Assembly: GCF_002886185.1 (NCBI RefSeq)
Contig: NZ_KZ614147.1
Span: forward strand, 779,187-843,186
Length of the DNA: 64,000 nt
Origin: Salipaludibacillus neizhouensis
GTDB taxonomy: Bacteria; Bacillota; Bacilli; Bacillales; Salisediminibacteriaceae
Reading direction: 5' to 3'
Positions 18,559-27,589 of the stretch are shown piece by piece; position 1 is the stretch's first letter; each line of letters starts with the position of its first letter. A program made the position numbers and the translations under genes. The notes below the pieces were generated by a model that was not told where the DNA came from, did not search any database, and saw only the letters and a program-made list of their open reading frames with translations.

Positions 18559-18672
18559 TAGTCGCATAAACGCGCACTTAGTTGGTGCTATGTGATTATT
18601 CTTCGCAGAAAAACATTGGTTCTGCGATTACTCGCCGTGGAAAAAATTGCTCCTGGTGAAGTGCGATTACTT
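18559..18672. repeat. Imperfect tandem GCGATTACT-type repeat
   Basis: The stretch repeats short units containing CGCAGAAAA and TGCGATTACT with intervening variation (for example TTCTGCGATTACTCGCC, then GTGCGATTACTTACT). Similar intergenic strings occur in Bacillus-group genomes. It shows no coding potential. With EAR-like copies 3 and 4 it fills the 437-nt gap between kinase and phosphatase genes. Confidence 0.45.
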
Positions 18673-18685
18673 ACTGAATGAAGAA

Positions 18686-18791
18686 GACAGCTACCTTCGG
18701 CCGCGCGTATCAAGGAAGTGCACCTTGATACTTAAAGGATGGCGGCAGAAGCTGACGCTGTAGTTAATAAAAATCGCTCTGTTTTTTTCTT
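18686..18791 (+). repeat. EAR-like hairpin element, copy 3
   Basis: GACAGCTACCTTCGGCCGC pairs with GGCGGCAGAAGCTGACGC; the apical arms are GTATCAAGG / CCTTGATAC. It ends with a T-rich run (GTTTTTTTC). Confidence 0.78.
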
Positions 18792-18817
18792 ACAAGATAC
18801 ACCAGAATTTATAAGTT

Positions 18818-18927
18818 GACAGCTATCTTTACGCCACGCGTGTCAAGGGAAACCCGCCCTTGACACTTAAATGATGGTGGCGAAAGATAACGCTGCATGT
18901 AACAAAAGGCGCTTTGCGCTTTTCTTA
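18818..18927 (+). repeat. EAR-like hairpin element, copy 4, in the leader of the phosphatase gene
   Basis: GACAGCTATCTTTACGCCAC pairs with GGTGGCGAAAGATAACGC; the apical stem GTGTCAAGGG / CCCTTGACAC closes on AAACCCG. Then comes AAAAGGCGCTTTGCGCTTTT, a terminator-like stem, followed at once by the AAGGAGG ribosome binding site of the phosphatase gene. This position is where an attenuator or antitermination RNA would act. Confidence 0.82.
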
Positions 18928-18942
18928 AGGAGGTTTTATTAG

Positions 18943-19707
18943 ATGATTGATTTACATTGCCATATCTTACCTGGTTTGGATGATGGGGCACAAGCGGAGA
19001 GTGATCTTCTTGACATGGCGAAGGCTGCTATGAGTGATGGAATCACGACGATTGTTGCTACACCACACCATAAAAATGGGAGCTATGAAAATACGAAACA
19101 TACAATCTTAGCAGCTGTAGAAAGCGCGAATCAAGTCCTTCAGACTAATGCTCTTGATCTTAAGATTCTTCCTGGTCAGGAATGTCGAGTGTATGGGGAA
19201 CTGATTGAAGATCTTGAGAATGGCAAGGTACTGAGTATGAATGATTCAAAGTACCTTTTTGTTGAATTTCCCTCATCAGAAGTTCCTAGATTTAGTAAAA
19301 AGCTTTTTTACGATATACAAATGGCGGGGAAGATTCCGGTAATTGTCCATCCTGAAAGAAACCAAGTATTTATGAAGAAACCAGAGATGCTCTATGAGTT
19401 CGTGAAAAACGGTGCTTTGACGCAAGTAACCGCTGCTAGTGTTGCTGGGAAATTTGGGAAGAAGATTGCTAGTTTCTCGTTAGAACTTATTGAAGCAAAT
19501 CTGACGCACTTCATTGCCTCCGACGCTCATAATGTAAAAAGTCGTGCCTTCCATCTGACAGATGCTTATAACAGGGTGAGAGAGGAAATTGGAGAAGATA
19601 GGGTCTACTTCTTCCAAGAAAACGCGGCTTATTTAATAGACGGTGACCATGTGATGGTGGAGCAGCCAAAGCATATGAAAAAGAAAAAGGTATTAGGTTT
19701 GTTTTAA
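18943..19707 (+). CDS. Manganese-dependent tyrosine phosphatase (CpsB/CapC/YwqE type)
   Basis: 254 residues with AAGGAGG upstream. It is a PHP-domain protein: DLHCHILPGLDDGA at 3-16, TPHH near 47, a GQECRVYGE block, VHPERN near 136-141 and SDAHN near 198 are the metal ligands of the family. It dephosphorylates the BY-kinase and its targets and so sets capsule chain length. It is separated from the kinase gene by EAR-like hairpin elements, so its transcription may be uncoupled from the kinase. Confidence 0.93.
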   Translation: MIDLHCHILPGLDDGAQAESDLLDMAKAAMSDGITTIVATPHHKNGSYENTKHTILAAVESANQVLQTNALDLKILPGQECRVYGELIEDLENGKVLSMNDSKYLFVEFPSSEVPRFSKKLFYDIQMAGKIPVIVHPERNQVFMKKPEMLYEFVKNGALTQVTAASVAGKFGKKIASFSLELIEANLTHFIASDAHNVKSRAFHLTDAYNRVREEIGEDRVYFFQENAAYLIDGDHVMVEQPKHMKKKKVLGLF

Positions 19708-20158
19708 ATATTGCCTTTTAACATTTTATTGTGACTATTGCTTAAGACGTTCCTTTTTTAATGTAAATAAAGTGTAAAAATATCATGAACAATGTAGTAT
19801 GTACCCACATATCGAATTGAAATTATGGTATTATTAGATATGTTCTTCCAAGTTGATATGATAATGGAAGTATGAGAGTTGAAATAATTTAATATTTTCA
19901 CAGAGTTATGAAAAAAATCAAACGAAGTAATAGACCTAGCAGACACTGCGACAATATACATACCTCTTGCGTGACTACTTTAATACGAGGAACCATAGCA
20001 AGGAAGAGATGAAATACTTATACTCTGTTTCTAGAGAAAAGTATTTTTTGTTTGGATAAATATTCCGAGTATTCAGATCGGAATTAGTCGAAGTATGTCG
20101 AATATTGTATAAAATGTTTTATAATTAGTATTTTTAAAAAGATAAGAATGTATAAGTT

Positions 20159-20189
20159 GACAGCTATCTTTCGCCACGCGTTTTTCTTA
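20159..20189 (+). repeat. EAR-like hairpin element, copy 5 (collapsed)
   Basis: GACAGCTATCTTTCGCCACG joins directly to CGTTTTTCTTA, so the 5' arm is fused to the terminator end and the middle about 80 nt are gone. The likely cause is deletion between short CGCG repeats. Confidence 0.65.
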
Positions 20190-20363
20190 TGGGTCATTTC
20201 TTCAATACCCTTATCAAACGGAGGAACTCGGCTTTGCTGTGGGTGTGCATTCTCTATTGAGATCACCTTAGGCGCAATTTTGTTGCCACTGGTGAAGAGT
20301 GAGGTTTAGGTTAGATGCTTTTTTACATATGACATTTACTTATATGGTAGTGAAAGTTTCAAG

Positions 20364-20415
20364 AGAAATACTAAGAAATCGATCGGTAGCAACCGGAGGA
20401 TTTCTTAGTATTTCT
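20364..20415 (+). other. Perfect 17-bp hairpin
   Basis: AGAAATACTAAGAAATC at 20364-20380 is exactly complementary to 20399-20415. The 18-nt loop contains a second small stem (CGGT...ACCG). It has no T run after it, so it is not a classical terminator. Confidence 0.7.
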
Positions 20416-20431
20416 GAAGTTTATAGAGATG

Positions 20432-20540
20432 GACAGCTAGCTTTGCGCCGCAAGTATAGGATAAATCGCCTTGATACTTAAAAGATGGCGGCGAAAGCTT
20501 ACGCTGAATTTTAAAAAGACCACTAGGTGGTCTTTATTTA
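20432..20540 (+). repeat. EAR-like hairpin element, copy 6, in the leader of the dehydratase gene
   Basis: GACAGCTAGCTTTGCGCCGC pairs with GGCGGCGAAAGCTTACGC, with compensating changes against the other copies, and GTATAGGA...CGCCTTGATAC forms the apex. The terminator-like stem is AAAGACCACTAGGTGGTCTTT, immediately before the GGAGG of the dehydratase gene. Confidence 0.8.
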
Positions 20541-20552
20541 GGAGGAACTGGA

Positions 20553-22370
20553 ATGGAGTTTCGAACGAGATTAATGACTTTGATGTCTATTGATTCGTTA
20601 ATTGTGTTTTTCTCGATTTATATGAGTTACTTTTTATTAAGTGCTTCGCCAATGATCCCGATGGCGATCATTGTAAGTTCTGTTGCATTGTTTGTGTTTC
20701 ATCATCTTTTTGCTTATTATTTCAGGCTTTATCAACGCGTTTGGTCTTATGCGAGTATTCAGGAACTATCAGCAATTTTTAAAGCAGTAACATTAACGAT
20801 CATAGTAGTTGGGTTAATATTAATGGTCTCTTTTCAAGGGTTTTTCGTAAGAACATTAGCCATTACTTGGATGCTTCATATTTTGCTCATAGGTGCATCA
20901 CGGTTTTCATGGCGGATTTATCGTGATAAAAAGCTTATTAATAGAGACAAACAGAAACGTACACTTATTATTGGTGCAGGCAATGGCGGGATGCTAGTGG
21001 TTCGCCAATTAGTCAATAGTGAAACGTCAGAGTTGAATCCAATTGCATTTGTGGATGATTCGCCGACAAAGCAGCACCTGGAGATTATGGGGATACCAGT
21101 ACAAGGTACTACGAAAGATATTCATCGAATCGTCGAGGAAGCAGGCGTGGAACATATTGTCATAGCGATTCCTTCGCTTTCAAAAGATGCGATGAACAGA
21201 ATTTTTAAAGAATGTTCTAAAACAGAGGCTCGAACACAAATTATGCCATCGGTAGAAGATATCATGTCAGGCAGAGTAGAAGTTAGTCAGATTCGAGATG
21301 TACAAGTAGAAGATTTACTTGGTCGTGAGCCGGTAGAGCTAGATACAGTTAAAATTGCCGGAAAATTAACGGGTAAGACAATTCTTGTTACAGGGGCAGG
21401 CGGCTCGATCGGATCTGAAGTTTGTCGACAAGTCTGTGCGTTCCAACCTGGAAAAATGATCTTATTAGGACATGGAGAAAATAGTATTTACAGTATTGAA
21501 TTGGAACTGAGAAAGTCATTTCCTGAAATAGAAGTAATTACGGAAATTGCCGATGTACAGGATAAAGAACGCATGATTGATGTGATGAAGAAACATGAGC
21601 CACATGTTATATATCATGCAGCAGCGCATAAACATGTACCTTTGATGGAACGGAATCCGCACGAAGCAATCAAAAACAATGTGGTTGGCACGAAAAATGT
21701 TGCTGAAGCTGCAGATTTATCAGGTGTTGGTTCGTTCGTGATGGTATCGACAGACAAAGCGGTTAATCCTACTAGTGTGATGGGTGCGTCGAAACGAATT
21801 ACGGAAATGATCGTGCAATATATGGATACAATAAGTGAAACAAAATTTGTAGCCGTTCGGTTTGGGAATGTACTTGGTAGTCGGGGAAGCGTTATCCCAC
21901 TGTTTAAGAAACAGATTGAATATGGCGGACCAGTTACAGTGACACATCCAGAGATGGAGCGTTATTTTATGACCATACCGGAAGCATCGAGGCTTGTGCT
22001 CCAAGCGGGTGCGATTGCTGAAGGTGGAGAAACGTTTGTGCTTGATATGGGACAATCAGTTAAGATTGTTGACCTAGCGAAAAATCTGATTCGTCTTTCT
22101 GGTTTTTCGGAAGATGAGATAACTATTGAGTATTCTGGGATGAGACCGGGGGAAAAGTTGTTTGAAGAGTTGCTGGGGAAAAATGAAGTTCATGAGGAGC
22201 AGATTTATCCGCAGATTTATAGAGGGAAGACACCGCCAGTTAATATACAGGTTGTGTTTGAATTGGTAGGAGAGTTTGATTCTATGACAGCGGAAAAACT
22301 GAGAGAGAGGGTATTGGATATTGCGCATTTTAGGGTGGATCGATTGAGACATTTGAGTGTGGTGAAATAA
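20553..22370 (+). CDS. Membrane UDP-HexNAc 4,6-dehydratase (EpsC/CapD/PglF type)
   Basis: 605 residues, GGAGG 7 nt upstream. Four membrane helices lie within about 1-125. A first nucleotide-binding region follows (LIIGAGNGGMLVVRQL near 135) and then the catalytic short-chain dehydrogenase domain: VTGAGGSIGSEV near 278, YHAAAHKHVPLME, and STDKAVNPTSVMGASKR, in which Met replaces the usual Tyr as is normal for this subfamily. It makes a 4-keto-6-deoxy UDP-sugar from UDP-GlcNAc, the first step to diNAcBac, QuiNAc or FucNAc donors. It probably supplies the initiating sugar for the transferase encoded downstream. Confidence 0.92.
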   Translation: MEFRTRLMTLMSIDSLIVFFSIYMSYFLLSASPMIPMAIIVSSVALFVFHHLFAYYFRLYQRVWSYASIQELSAIFKAVTLTIIVVGLILMVSFQGFFVRTLAITWMLHILLIGASRFSWRIYRDKKLINRDKQKRTLIIGAGNGGMLVVRQLVNSETSELNPIAFVDDSPTKQHLEIMGIPVQGTTKDIHRIVEEAGVEHIVIAIPSLSKDAMNRIFKECSKTEARTQIMPSVEDIMSGRVEVSQIRDVQVEDLLGREPVELDTVKIAGKLTGKTILVTGAGGSIGSEVCRQVCAFQPGKMILLGHGENSIYSIELELRKSFPEIEVITEIADVQDKERMIDVMKKHEPHVIYHAAAHKHVPLMERNPHEAIKNNVVGTKNVAEAADLSGVGSFVMVSTDKAVNPTSVMGASKRITEMIVQYMDTISETKFVAVRFGNVLGSRGSVIPLFKKQIEYGGPVTVTHPEMERYFMTIPEASRLVLQAGAIAEGGETFVLDMGQSVKIVDLAKNLIRLSGFSEDEITIEYSGMRPGEKLFEELLGKNEVHEEQIYPQIYRGKTPPVNIQVVFELVGEFDSMTAEKLRERVLDIAHFRVDRLRHLSVVK

Positions 22371-22833
22371 CAAAAACACACCATTAAAGCGGAAAATGTG
22401 AAAAGTACTTAAGTAATGAGTTGAGACTGATTATAAGATCAGTGCTTTGTACAGAGAGGTAAATGTTCCGTTTATGGATTAGAAAGAAGTATGGAAGGGA
22501 ACATTTGCACTTATATTATTATTGTAGTTAAAGACCCCTTATTATTGAATATGGGGTGGGAACTGACTATCAACTAAAGAGTGCTGGAAGCCTTGAGGGA
22601 TAAGGGTTTATTTCGTTTTTAGTGAGAATTAAGATTGATTGAATGGTATATATAATAGGAAGAAACTCGGTTAAAGGTGATTTGAATTTCGTATTTGCTT
22701 GTTCGATTGAATAGATATTATGAGGTGGGTATGTTAGGTAGATGTAATTTAGTGAGTTAGTAGTTGGTTGGAAGAAAAATTATAATTCCAATTAAGTCCT
22801 AATCAACTATAGAACTGAAGGAGTGTAACTGTA
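22371..22833 (+). other. 463-bp gap before the initiating transferase
   Basis: No supported gene. The region is AT-rich with short local inverted repeats (for example CCCC...GGGG around 22536-22557), but no convincing terminator, promoter or repeat copy. The long spacing within an otherwise co-directional cluster suggests an internal promoter. Confidence 0.5.
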
Positions 22834-23490
22834 ATGTATATGAAGATTAAAAGATTGATAGATATCATTCTTTCTTTAATTGGACTTATTGTTTTATCCC
22901 CGATATTTTTGACTATTATCATCGCTATCAAATTGGAATCAAAAGGACCGGTGTTGTTCAAACAAAAACGTATTGGACTTAATAAGACTCATTTTAATAT
23001 TTTAAAGTTTCGCACAATGAGAATTGATACGCCGAAGGATACTCCAACTCATCTATTAGAAAACCCGGAGCAATACATTACCAAAATAGGTAAGTTACTT
23101 AGAAAAACGTCTTTTGATGAGCTTCCACAGATTTGGAATATCTTTGTTGGCCAAATGAGCATTATCGGTCCTAGACCAGCTTTATGGAATCAGTATGATC
23201 TTGTTGCTGAGCGTGATAAGTATGGTGCTAATGATGTACCGACTGGACTAACTGGCTGGGCACAAATTAATGGTAGAGATGAGCTTCCTATTGAGCTTAA
23301 GTCCAAGTTGGATGGGGAGTATGTTGAAAGGATTAGTTTCTGGATGGATGTAAAGTGCTTCTTTGGGACCATCGTTAGTGTTGTCAAAAGTGACGGTGTT
23401 ATTGAAGGTGGGACTAGAACTACAGCAAAGAAAGAGATAGCGAGTAGTAAGGAGAGTATTCCAAATGAAAAAAATACTGATAACAGGTAA
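22834..23490 (+). CDS. Initiating sugar-phosphate transferase (PglC/EpsL type)
   Basis: 218 residues; AAGGAG 10 nt before the ATG at 22834. A single N-terminal hydrophobic re-entrant segment (about 8-35) precedes a bacterial sugar transferase domain: GPVLFKQKRIGLN, ILKFRTMR, KIGKLLRKTSFDELPQIWN, GQMSIIGPRPALWNQY, and GLTGWAQINGRD. It loads the first sugar phosphate onto undecaprenyl phosphate, starting the repeat unit. The short form without the extra membrane domain favours UDP-diNAcBac-like substrates, fitting the upstream dehydratase. The gene overlaps the next one by 26 nt. Confidence 0.92.
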   Translation: MYMKIKRLIDIILSLIGLIVLSPIFLTIIIAIKLESKGPVLFKQKRIGLNKTHFNILKFRTMRIDTPKDTPTHLLENPEQYITKIGKLLRKTSFDELPQIWNIFVGQMSIIGPRPALWNQYDLVAERDKYGANDVPTGLTGWAQINGRDELPIELKSKLDGEYVERISFWMDVKCFFGTIVSVVKSDGVIEGGTRTTAKKEIASSKESIPNEKNTDNR

Positions 23491-24346
23491 AAGTAGCTAT
23501 GTGGGTACGAGCTTGAAGAAATGGCTTGGAAACTATCCTGATAGATATTCAATAGATTCTATTAGTTTAAGAAACGATTCGTGGAAGGAAAAAGACTTCT
23601 CAGATTATGATGTTGTACTTCATGTAGCCGGCATAGCGCATGTCTCAACGGACCCTAAAATGGAAGATATGTATTATAAAGTGAATCGTGATCTTACAAT
23701 AGAAACTGCTAAAAAAGCTGAAGCTGAAGGTGTTAAGCAGTTTATTTTTATGAGCAGCATTATTGTTTATGGTGATAGTAGTAGAGATAAAAGAGTTATT
23801 GATGAAAATACAGTGCCTACACCGAGTAACTTTTATGGAAATAGTAAGCTACAGGCCGAAGAAAGTATCAAACCTTTGGAAAGTGATAATTTCAAAATTG
23901 TTATTATTAGGCCGCCGATGATTTATGGGAAAGGTTCTAAAGGAAATTATCCTAAGCTTGCAAAAGCTGCCCGAAAACTTCCTTTCTTTCCAGATATAGA
24001 TAATCAGAGAAGTATGCTTCATGTAGATAACCTTTGTGAGTTTATTAAAATTATGATTGATAATGAAGAAAGTGGATTGTTCTTTCCACAAAACGGAGAG
24101 TATGTCAAGACAAGTGAAATGGTAAAATTGATAGCTGAACTTTATGGGAAGAAGATTAAACTTACGAAGGTTTTCAATCCAATTTTAAAGGTTCTGGGGA
24201 TGAAAATGGGATTGATAAATAAGGTGTTTGGTAATTTAGTTTATGAAAAAAGCATGAGTAATTATAAAAGTAATTACCAAGTTAAAAGTTTGAGAGACTC
24301 GATTATAGTATCTGAGGGTGATGAGTACGATGGAAATGAAATATAG
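23465..24346 (+). CDS. NAD-dependent sugar epimerase/reductase
   Basis: 293 residues; AGGAG about 10 nt upstream inside the preceding gene. It is an extended short-chain dehydrogenase: an atypical nucleotide motif ITGKSSYVGTSL replaces the usual GxxGxxG, followed by HVAGIAHV, FMSSIIVYG and the YGNSK catalytic pair near 131. The substrate is a nucleotide sugar, possibly the 4-keto product of the upstream dehydratase. In capsule clusters such proteins act as 4-reductases or 4-epimerases; which applies here cannot be decided. It overlaps the following glycosyltransferase gene slightly, so the genes are likely translationally coupled. Confidence 0.83.
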   Translation: MKKILITGKSSYVGTSLKKWLGNYPDRYSIDSISLRNDSWKEKDFSDYDVVLHVAGIAHVSTDPKMEDMYYKVNRDLTIETAKKAEAEGVKQFIFMSSIIVYGDSSRDKRVIDENTVPTPSNFYGNSKLQAEESIKPLESDNFKIVIIRPPMIYGKGSKGNYPKLAKAARKLPFFPDIDNQRSMLHVDNLCEFIKIMIDNEESGLFFPQNGEYVKTSEMVKLIAELYGKKIKLTKVFNPILKVLGMKMGLINKVFGNLVYEKSMSNYKSNYQVKSLRDSIIVSEGDEYDGNEI

Positions 24347-25157
24347 TGTTCTAATGTCGGTTTACCATAAAGAAAATCCTGAATATTTCAGGGAAAGTGT
24401 AGAAAGTATGTTGAATCAGTCAGTAACTCCAGATGAAATAGTAATTGTAAAGGATGGACCATTAAATGATACTCTTGAAAAGGTTGTTGAGTATCTTGAT
24501 TCCTTTGAAAATGTAAAATTTATATCATTAGAAAAAAATCTAGGGCTTGGAAAGGCATTAGAAATAGGAATTGAAAATTGTAAGAATGAATACATTGCTC
24601 GAATGGATACTGACGATATTTCAATAAAAAATAGATGTGAAAAACAGCTTGATTACTTTCAACGTTTTCCTGACTTGAGTTTAGTTGGAACATCTATTTC
24701 TGAATTTATTGGGGACTCCAATAATATTGTGAGTTATCGTAGAGTACCTACAGAAGACCAAGATATAAAAAAATATATGCGAACAAGAAGTCCGTTTAAC
24801 CATCCAAGTGTAATGTTTAAAAAAAGTGATGTAATTAATGCTGGTAGTTATAAACACTGGTACTTGAATGAAGATTATTATTTATGGGTTAGAATGCTAC
24901 TAAGTAAATGTAAGTTTGCAAATATTAATGAACCTTTATTAAAAATGCGGATTAATGAGGATACTTTTTTTAGACGTGGTGGTTGGGCTTACTTTATGAC
25001 CCAAAAAAAGTTATTTGATTATATGTTTGAAAGAAAGGTTATTAATATAGGTGAGTATTTATATAACAACATAGTGAGATTTATAGCTAGATTGTTGGTA
25101 CCAAATAACTTAAGAGCCTATATATACAGAAGGGTACTTAGAAAGCAAAGTATCTGA
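24330..25157 (+). CDS. GT2 glycosyltransferase
   Basis: 275 residues from the ATG at 24330; GAGGG lies 11 nt upstream, whereas GTG 24318 and ATG 24321 are too close to it. A single GT-A domain has VLMSVYHKENPEYF, IVIVKDGPL, NLGLGKALEIG and the acidic motif RMDTDD near 92, followed by SPFNHPSVMFKK and NEDYYLWVRML typical of short galactosyl- or rhamnosyltransferases. The basic C-terminus may touch the membrane. It adds one sugar to the lipid-linked repeat unit. Confidence 0.88.
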   Translation: MEMKYSVLMSVYHKENPEYFRESVESMLNQSVTPDEIVIVKDGPLNDTLEKVVEYLDSFENVKFISLEKNLGLGKALEIGIENCKNEYIARMDTDDISIKNRCEKQLDYFQRFPDLSLVGTSISEFIGDSNNIVSYRRVPTEDQDIKKYMRTRSPFNHPSVMFKKSDVINAGSYKHWYLNEDYYLWVRMLLSKCKFANINEPLLKMRINEDTFFRRGGWAYFMTQKKLFDYMFERKVINIGEYLYNNIVRFIARLLVPNNLRAYIYRRVLRKQSI

Positions 25158-25351
25158 GGTGAACTATTCCTATAATAGGTCATCCATAGAACCTATGTTT
25201 AAAATTTAATATAGTGAATAAAAATTGGTATCACCTTGTATTTTAAATATTCTAAGTTACTAGAATTAATTATTTGAATTAGTTAATAAATTGGCTTCTA
25301 ATAAAAATATTAAAATGAAACTTTAAACTTTATATAGGACGGTGCTAAAAA

Positions 25352-26392
25352 ATGAAACATTTTATTCAGATTAGTGAGAGAAAAATCGGTGAGGGTTTTC
25401 CACCTTTAGTTATTGCAGAGATGGGTATTAATCATGAGGGAAGTCTAACAACTGCTTTTGAAATGGTAGTTGCAGCCTTTGAAGCTGGGGCAGAAGTTAT
25501 TAAACACCAGACACATGTTGTGGAAGATGAGATGAGTAAGGAAGCGATGAAAGTAATACCGGGAAATACAGATGTTTCTATTTATGATGTAATGGCTCGG
25601 TGTGCTTTGTCTGAAGAGGATGAAATTAAGCTTAAAGATTACGTTGAATCAAAGGGAATGATATTTTTAAGTACTCCTTTTTCAAGAGCTGCGGCTGATA
25701 GACTTGAAAGAATGGGGGTAAAAGCATATAAGATTGGATCAGGAGAGATGAATAATTACCCGCTTCTTGATCATATAGCTTCTTTTGGAAAACCTATGAT
25801 TGTTTCTACAGGTATGAACAGTATAGATAGTGTAAGAAAAGCAGTGGAAATATTAGAAAATAGAGGTGTTCAGTATGGATTACTTCATACTACTAACCTT
25901 TATCCAACTCCGCCAGAACTCGTTAGGTTAGGGGCAATGCAAGAGCTACAGAGAGAGTTTCCAAATGCCATTATTGGATTATCTGATCATACAATTAATA
26001 ATAACGCGTGTTTAGCTGCAGTTGCTTTAGGTGCGTCAATTTTAGAAAGACACTTTACTGATAGAAAGGATCGACAGGGACCAGATATTATTAATTCTAT
26101 GACTCCATCTGAGTTGTCTGATCTTGTTGAAGGAGCAAAAGAAGTTGCTAAAATGCGCGGAGGGAAAAAAGAAGCGGCAAAAGAAGAACAGGTAACAATA
26201 GATTTTGCATTTGCTACTGTTGTTACTATTAATCCGATAAAAAGGGGAGAAGTTTTTTCAAAAGACAATATATGGGTTAAACGGCCAGGAACTGGCGAAA
26301 TTAAAGCGGAGGATTATAATGATTTGATAGGTAGAAAATCAACAAGAGATATACCTATAGATGAACATGTAAAATGGGATGATGTAAATTAA
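25352..26392 (+). CDS. neuB: Sialic acid synthase NeuB
   Basis: 346 residues. The TIM-barrel synthase domain has [12 protein letters not shown] near 22, [46 protein letters not shown] and [14 protein letters not shown]; a C-terminal antifreeze-like SAF domain (about 285-346) completes the usual length. It condenses phosphoenolpyruvate with ManNAc (or a related sugar) to give Neu5Ac or an analogue in the cytoplasm. It is followed 15 nt later by neuC and then neuA. No legionaminic or pseudaminic acid-specific genes are adjacent, which favours Neu5Ac, though this is inference. Confidence 0.93.
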   Translation: MKHFIQISERKIGEGFPPLVIAEMGINHEGSLTTAFEMVVAAFEAGAEVIKHQTHVVEDEMSKEAMKVIPGNTDVSIYDVMARCALSEEDEIKLKDYVESKGMIFLSTPFSRAAADRLERMGVKAYKIGSGEMNNYPLLDHIASFGKPMIVSTGMNSIDSVRKAVEILENRGVQYGLLHTTNLYPTPPELVRLGAMQELQREFPNAIIGLSDHTINNNACLAAVALGASILERHFTDRKDRQGPDIINSMTPSELSDLVEGAKEVAKMRGGKKEAAKEEQVTIDFAFATVVTINPIKRGEVFSKDNIWVKRPGTGEIKAEDYNDLIGRKSTRDIPIDEHVKWDDVN

Positions 26393-26407
26393 AGGTGGGT
26401 AATTATT

Positions 26408-27571
26408 ATGAAGAGAAAAATTTTATTTTTAACTGGAACTAGAGCTGATTATGGAAAAATAAAATCATTAATGAAAAAAGTAGATAACCACCCAATGTTT
26501 GACCTACATGTTTTTGTCACCGGAATGCATATGTTATCTAAGTATGGGTCCACATATAGCGAGATTGAAAAAGACGGATTTATTAATGTTCATAAATATA
26601 TAAATCAATCTAGTAATTCCAGTATGGATATAGCATTTAGTAATACTATTTTAGGACTAAGTAATTTCGTCGCTGAATTAAAGCCAGATCTAATTGTCAT
26701 ACATGGTGATAGATTAGAAGCTTTGGCTGGTGCTATAGTTGGAGCTTTTAACAATATCAAGGTTGCACATATAGAAGGTGGAGAGATTTCAGGTACAATT
26801 GACGAATCTATTAGACACGCAGTTACTAAGTTTGCTCATATTCATTTTGTTGCTAATATGGATGCAAAGAAAAGAGTGCTACAATTAGGAGAAAAACAAG
26901 AATCTATATATGAAATTGGGTCACCTGATATCGATATAATGTATTCAAATCGGTTACCAAATATTTATGAAGCTAAACAAAGATACGATATAGTATATGA
27001 TGATTATTCTATAGTAATGTACCATCCTGTTACAACTGAAGTAGATAACTTAAATAGAAATATAAAAAATTTAGTAAGTGCACTAATAAAATCGAATAAA
27101 AAATATATTGTAATTTATCCAAATAATGATGAAGGTACAGATGTTATATTAGACGAATATAAAAAACTTCACGACAATCCGAACTTTAAGATTTATCCTT
27201 CTATTAGATTTGAATATTTTTTAACCTTGTTAAGAAATAGCAAATTTATTATTGGTAATTCAAGCGTAGGTATAAGGGAAGCAGGAGTGTATGGAGTCCC
27301 TACTATAGATATCGGAAACAGACAGCAAGGTAGATATAATATTATTGAGGAAAGTAATATCATTCATGTAGATGAAGATATGCAAGAGATTGAGAACGCA
27401 ATTCATCATGCTTGTACTTTACAAGTATTACCTAAATCAGTATTTGGGGATGGTAGCAGCGATGAAAAGTTCATTAAGGTATTAGAAAATAAAAAGATTT
27501 GGGAAAAAAATTATCAAAAAAGATTTATAGATATAAATTTAGTTTCGACAGTTTCTAACACAGTGATATAG
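26408..27571 (+). CDS. neuC: UDP-GlcNAc 2-epimerase (hydrolysing) NeuC
   Basis: 387 residues. GT-B-like epimerase fold: FLTGTRADYGKIKS at the N-terminus, VTGMHML, IHGDRLEALAGA, HIEGGEISGTIDESIRHAVTK, EIGSPDID and FIIGNSSVGIREAG. It converts UDP-GlcNAc to ManNAc plus UDP, feeding NeuB directly. Length and motifs fit NeuC rather than the non-hydrolysing WecB. It lies between neuB and neuA with short gaps, so one operon. Confidence 0.93.
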   Translation: MKRKILFLTGTRADYGKIKSLMKKVDNHPMFDLHVFVTGMHMLSKYGSTYSEIEKDGFINVHKYINQSSNSSMDIAFSNTILGLSNFVAELKPDLIVIHGDRLEALAGAIVGAFNNIKVAHIEGGEISGTIDESIRHAVTKFAHIHFVANMDAKKRVLQLGEKQESIYEIGSPDIDIMYSNRLPNIYEAKQRYDIVYDDYSIVMYHPVTTEVDNLNRNIKNLVSALIKSNKKYIVIYPNNDEGTDVILDEYKKLHDNPNFKIYPSIRFEYFLTLLRNSKFIIGNSSVGIREAGVYGVPTIDIGNRQQGRYNIIEESNIIHVDEDMQEIENAIHHACTLQVLPKSVFGDGSSDEKFIKVLENKKIWEKNYQKRFIDINLVSTVSNTVI

Positions 27572-27589
27572 TAAAAGGATGATTTTATA

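Larger units (their letters stand above)
19708..20552 (+). other. Gene-free 845-bp leader upstream of the dehydratase gene
   Basis: No credible coding sequence. It holds a terminator-like stem near 20012-20049 (AATACTT...AAGTATTTTTT), the collapsed EAR-like copy 5, a perfect 17-bp hairpin at 20364-20415 and EAR-like copy 6. Open frames here (for example 20299-20481) cross the repeats and lack ribosome binding sites. The density of stem-loops suggests a regulated leader. Confidence 0.6.

Noticed and set aside
20299-20481. Possible 60-residue protein upstream of the dehydratase gene
   Set aside because: It has no ribosome binding site and runs through the perfect hairpin and EAR-like copy 6; the base pattern is that of structured non-coding DNA.
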